Part shown: piece by piece, positions 31,838 to 32,524 of the stretch | How positions within the stretch are numbered: position 1 is the stretch's first letter | How the letters are laid out: every line of letters begins with the position of its first letter | IMG/VR virus record: IMGVR_UViG_3300021956_000714 | Coordinates: 1-32,524 of that record | DNA length: 32,524 bases | Origin: a virus | Reading direction: 5' to 3' (one strand) | Made by a program: the position numbers and the translations under genes | Notes under the pieces: model-generated | What the model was told of the DNA's origin: nothing | What the model saw: only the letters and a program-made list of their open reading frames with translations | Database searches by the model: none

Positions 31838-31843
31838 TATTAT
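31838..31843 (+). promoter_or_regulatory. -10-like element before the basic small protein
   Basis: TATTAT at 31838-31843 is 7 nt before the ATG at 31851, the same geometry as the leaderless promoter at 12303. No good -35 is seen 17 nt upstream, so this is a weak call supported mainly by the repeated spacing. Confidence 0.35.
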
Positions 31844-31850
31844 TCGCTTC

Positions 31851-32033
31851 ATGGGAAAACAGAAAAAAGGCAAAGCAGGCGCTGGCGAAGGTCGCACGCG
31901 TAAAAATCCATTAACTGGAGAAGTTGAACATATTGCTGGCACTAAAGCAGGCAAGCGTCGCCAATATCTTCCTGTAGGTCATCCTCTGCGTACCCATAAA
32001 GACAAAAAAGGCCACAAAGAAGGAACACGGTAA
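31851..32033 (+). CDS. Small basic protein, 60 aa
   Basis: Very rich in Lys, Arg and Gly (GKQKKGKAGAGEGRTRKNPL, then KAGKRRQYLPVGHPLRTHKD). It has no hydrophobic core, so it is likely a nucleic-acid-binding or disordered protein. The stop TAA overlaps the next ATG by 1 nt. It might condense DNA or bind RNA; neither is shown. Confidence 0.6.
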   Translation: MGKQKKGKAGAGEGRTRKNPLTGEVEHIAGTKAGKRRQYLPVGHPLRTHKDKKGHKEGTR

Positions 32034-32350
32034 TGGAACAGATTAAAAATATTGTTTTGCGTATTCTTGCAACATTCGCAGCATCTGGTTTGGGCGTTAT
32101 TGGTGCTGGAACAATTGCTGGAGTTCCATTATGGAAGGCAATCTTCATGGCTGGTATCGCTGGAGTCGCAACTGTTGTTGAGGGTCTGTCACGCGCATTT
32201 CTTGATGATGGAAAACTCAGCGTTGAAGAAATCAACAGCGTATTTAACAAGGTTGATGGAAGCGCCCGCAAAGAAGAATTTGCACAAGCATTCAATGACT
32301 CAACAATGGGAAGCGCAACAGCAAGCGCATATATGGCGCATAAGGCGTGA
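32033..32350 (+). CDS. Holin-like membrane protein, 105 aa
   Basis: Two hydrophobic segments (about residues 8-28, VLRILATFAASGLGVIGAGT, and 33-49, LWKAIFMAGIAGVATVV) are followed by a charged EGLSRAFLDDGKLSVEEINS region and a helical C-terminus. This 'TM, TM, SRAFLDDGKLS.EEIN' layout is common in small phage proteins often labelled as holin-like. The gene is distant from the endolysin at 11028, so it may be a second holin, an antiholin, or another membrane protein. It overlaps the previous stop by 1 nt. Confidence 0.6.
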   Translation: MEQIKNIVLRILATFAASGLGVIGAGTIAGVPLWKAIFMAGIAGVATVVEGLSRAFLDDGKLSVEEINSVFNKVDGSARKEEFAQAFNDSTMGSATASAYMAHKA

Positions 32351-32351
32351 T

Positions 32352-32524
32352 ATGCGCAAGGTACATAAGTTTATTATTGGCGCTATTTTTATTAGTTCAT
32401 TGGCCTCTTGCGGATACCAAGGAAGTTATCGCTATTCGTGCCAAGACCCAGATAATTGGTCAAAACAGGAGTGTAAGTTACCGCGATGCAAAGTAGATGG
32501 AAATTGTACAGAATACCTTCTTGG
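32352..32524 (+). CDS. Cysteine-rich lipoprotein, truncated at the window edge
   Basis: ATG at 32352, one nt after the preceding stop; 57 codons are visible before the edge. The N-terminus is a lipoprotein signal: KVHK, a hydrophobic FIIGAIFISS stretch and the lipobox LASC with Cys20 as the lipidation site. The mature part has YRYSCQDPDNWSKQEC, then RCKVDGNCTEY, with regularly placed cysteines. Similar short Cys-rich lipoproteins ('YRY.CQDP.NW....C') occur in other aquatic phages as I remember. The function is unknown. Confidence 0.7.
   Translation, partial: MRKVHKFIIGAIFISSLASCGYQGSYRYSCQDPDNWSKQECKLPRCKVDGNCTEYLL

Noticed and set aside
1-32524. tRNA genes or an integrase/attachment site
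   Set aside because: No T-loop-like GGTTCGA motif with cloverleaf arms and no recombinase were recognised by eye; a tRNAscan run would be needed to exclude tRNAs.

Overview
The window is most likely part of a tailed phage (siphovirus-type) genome whose host is an actinobacterium. The phage call rests on a contiguous tail module: tail tube, frameshifted tail assembly chaperones, a 1693-residue tape measure, a distal tail protein and a tail hub/fibre with an S74 chaperone. Next to it are a holin/endolysin pair and a dense set of short overlapping replication and recombination genes. The actinobacterial host is inferred from a WhiB-type Fe-S regulator. The poly-threonine surface protein recalls those of Acidimicrobiia, which is suggestive only. 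No terminase, portal, capsid, DNA polymerase, integrase or tRNA gene is seen, so the window is a fragment. Base composition is moderately AT-rich.

Layout. 1-5021 is an accessory block with a methyltransferase-like C-terminus, a prolyl-hydroxylase-like 2OG oxygenase, a YkgJ-like Cys-cluster protein, a GT-B glycosyltransferase and, on the minus strand, a methyltransferase and a PhyH-type dioxygenase. 5113-8605 holds a secreted multidomain surface protein and three small genes, two of them for membrane proteins. 8609-10765 encodes a SNF2/HARP-like helicase. 10822-11600 is the lysis pair. 11669-22725 is the tail module. 22786-26047 carries a putative annealing protein, a HIRAN protein, a helix-turn-helix replication-initiator-like protein and a possible helicase loader. 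26071-30029 is a coupled run of double ParB, ParB-methyltransferase, CmoA-like and RusA-like genes. 30032-32524 has small regulators, a gene pair joined by an apparent -1 frameshift, WhiB, a SpeD/AdoMetDC homologue, a holin-like protein and a truncated lipoprotein.

How the genes may work together. The most interesting unit is 26071-29644. A protein with two ParB domains, a ParB-methyltransferase fusion and a close CmoA (carboxy-SAM synthase) look-alike are joined by 4-nt stop/start overlaps behind one promoter. CmoA normally supplies CmoB for tRNA wobble modification, but no CmoB is present here. A carboxy-SAM-dependent DNA or tRNA modification is therefore a testable idea, not a demonstrated function. 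The second highlight is a textbook -1 slippery heptamer (CCCTTTT at 30737) that joins two otherwise orphan reading frames.

Regulation. Two promoters share the same TTGCAT-17-TATAGT form. Several start codons lie only 6-8 nt downstream of a -10-like hexamer, which suggests leaderless transcripts as are common in Actinobacteria. Other genes have clear Shine-Dalgarno sequences.
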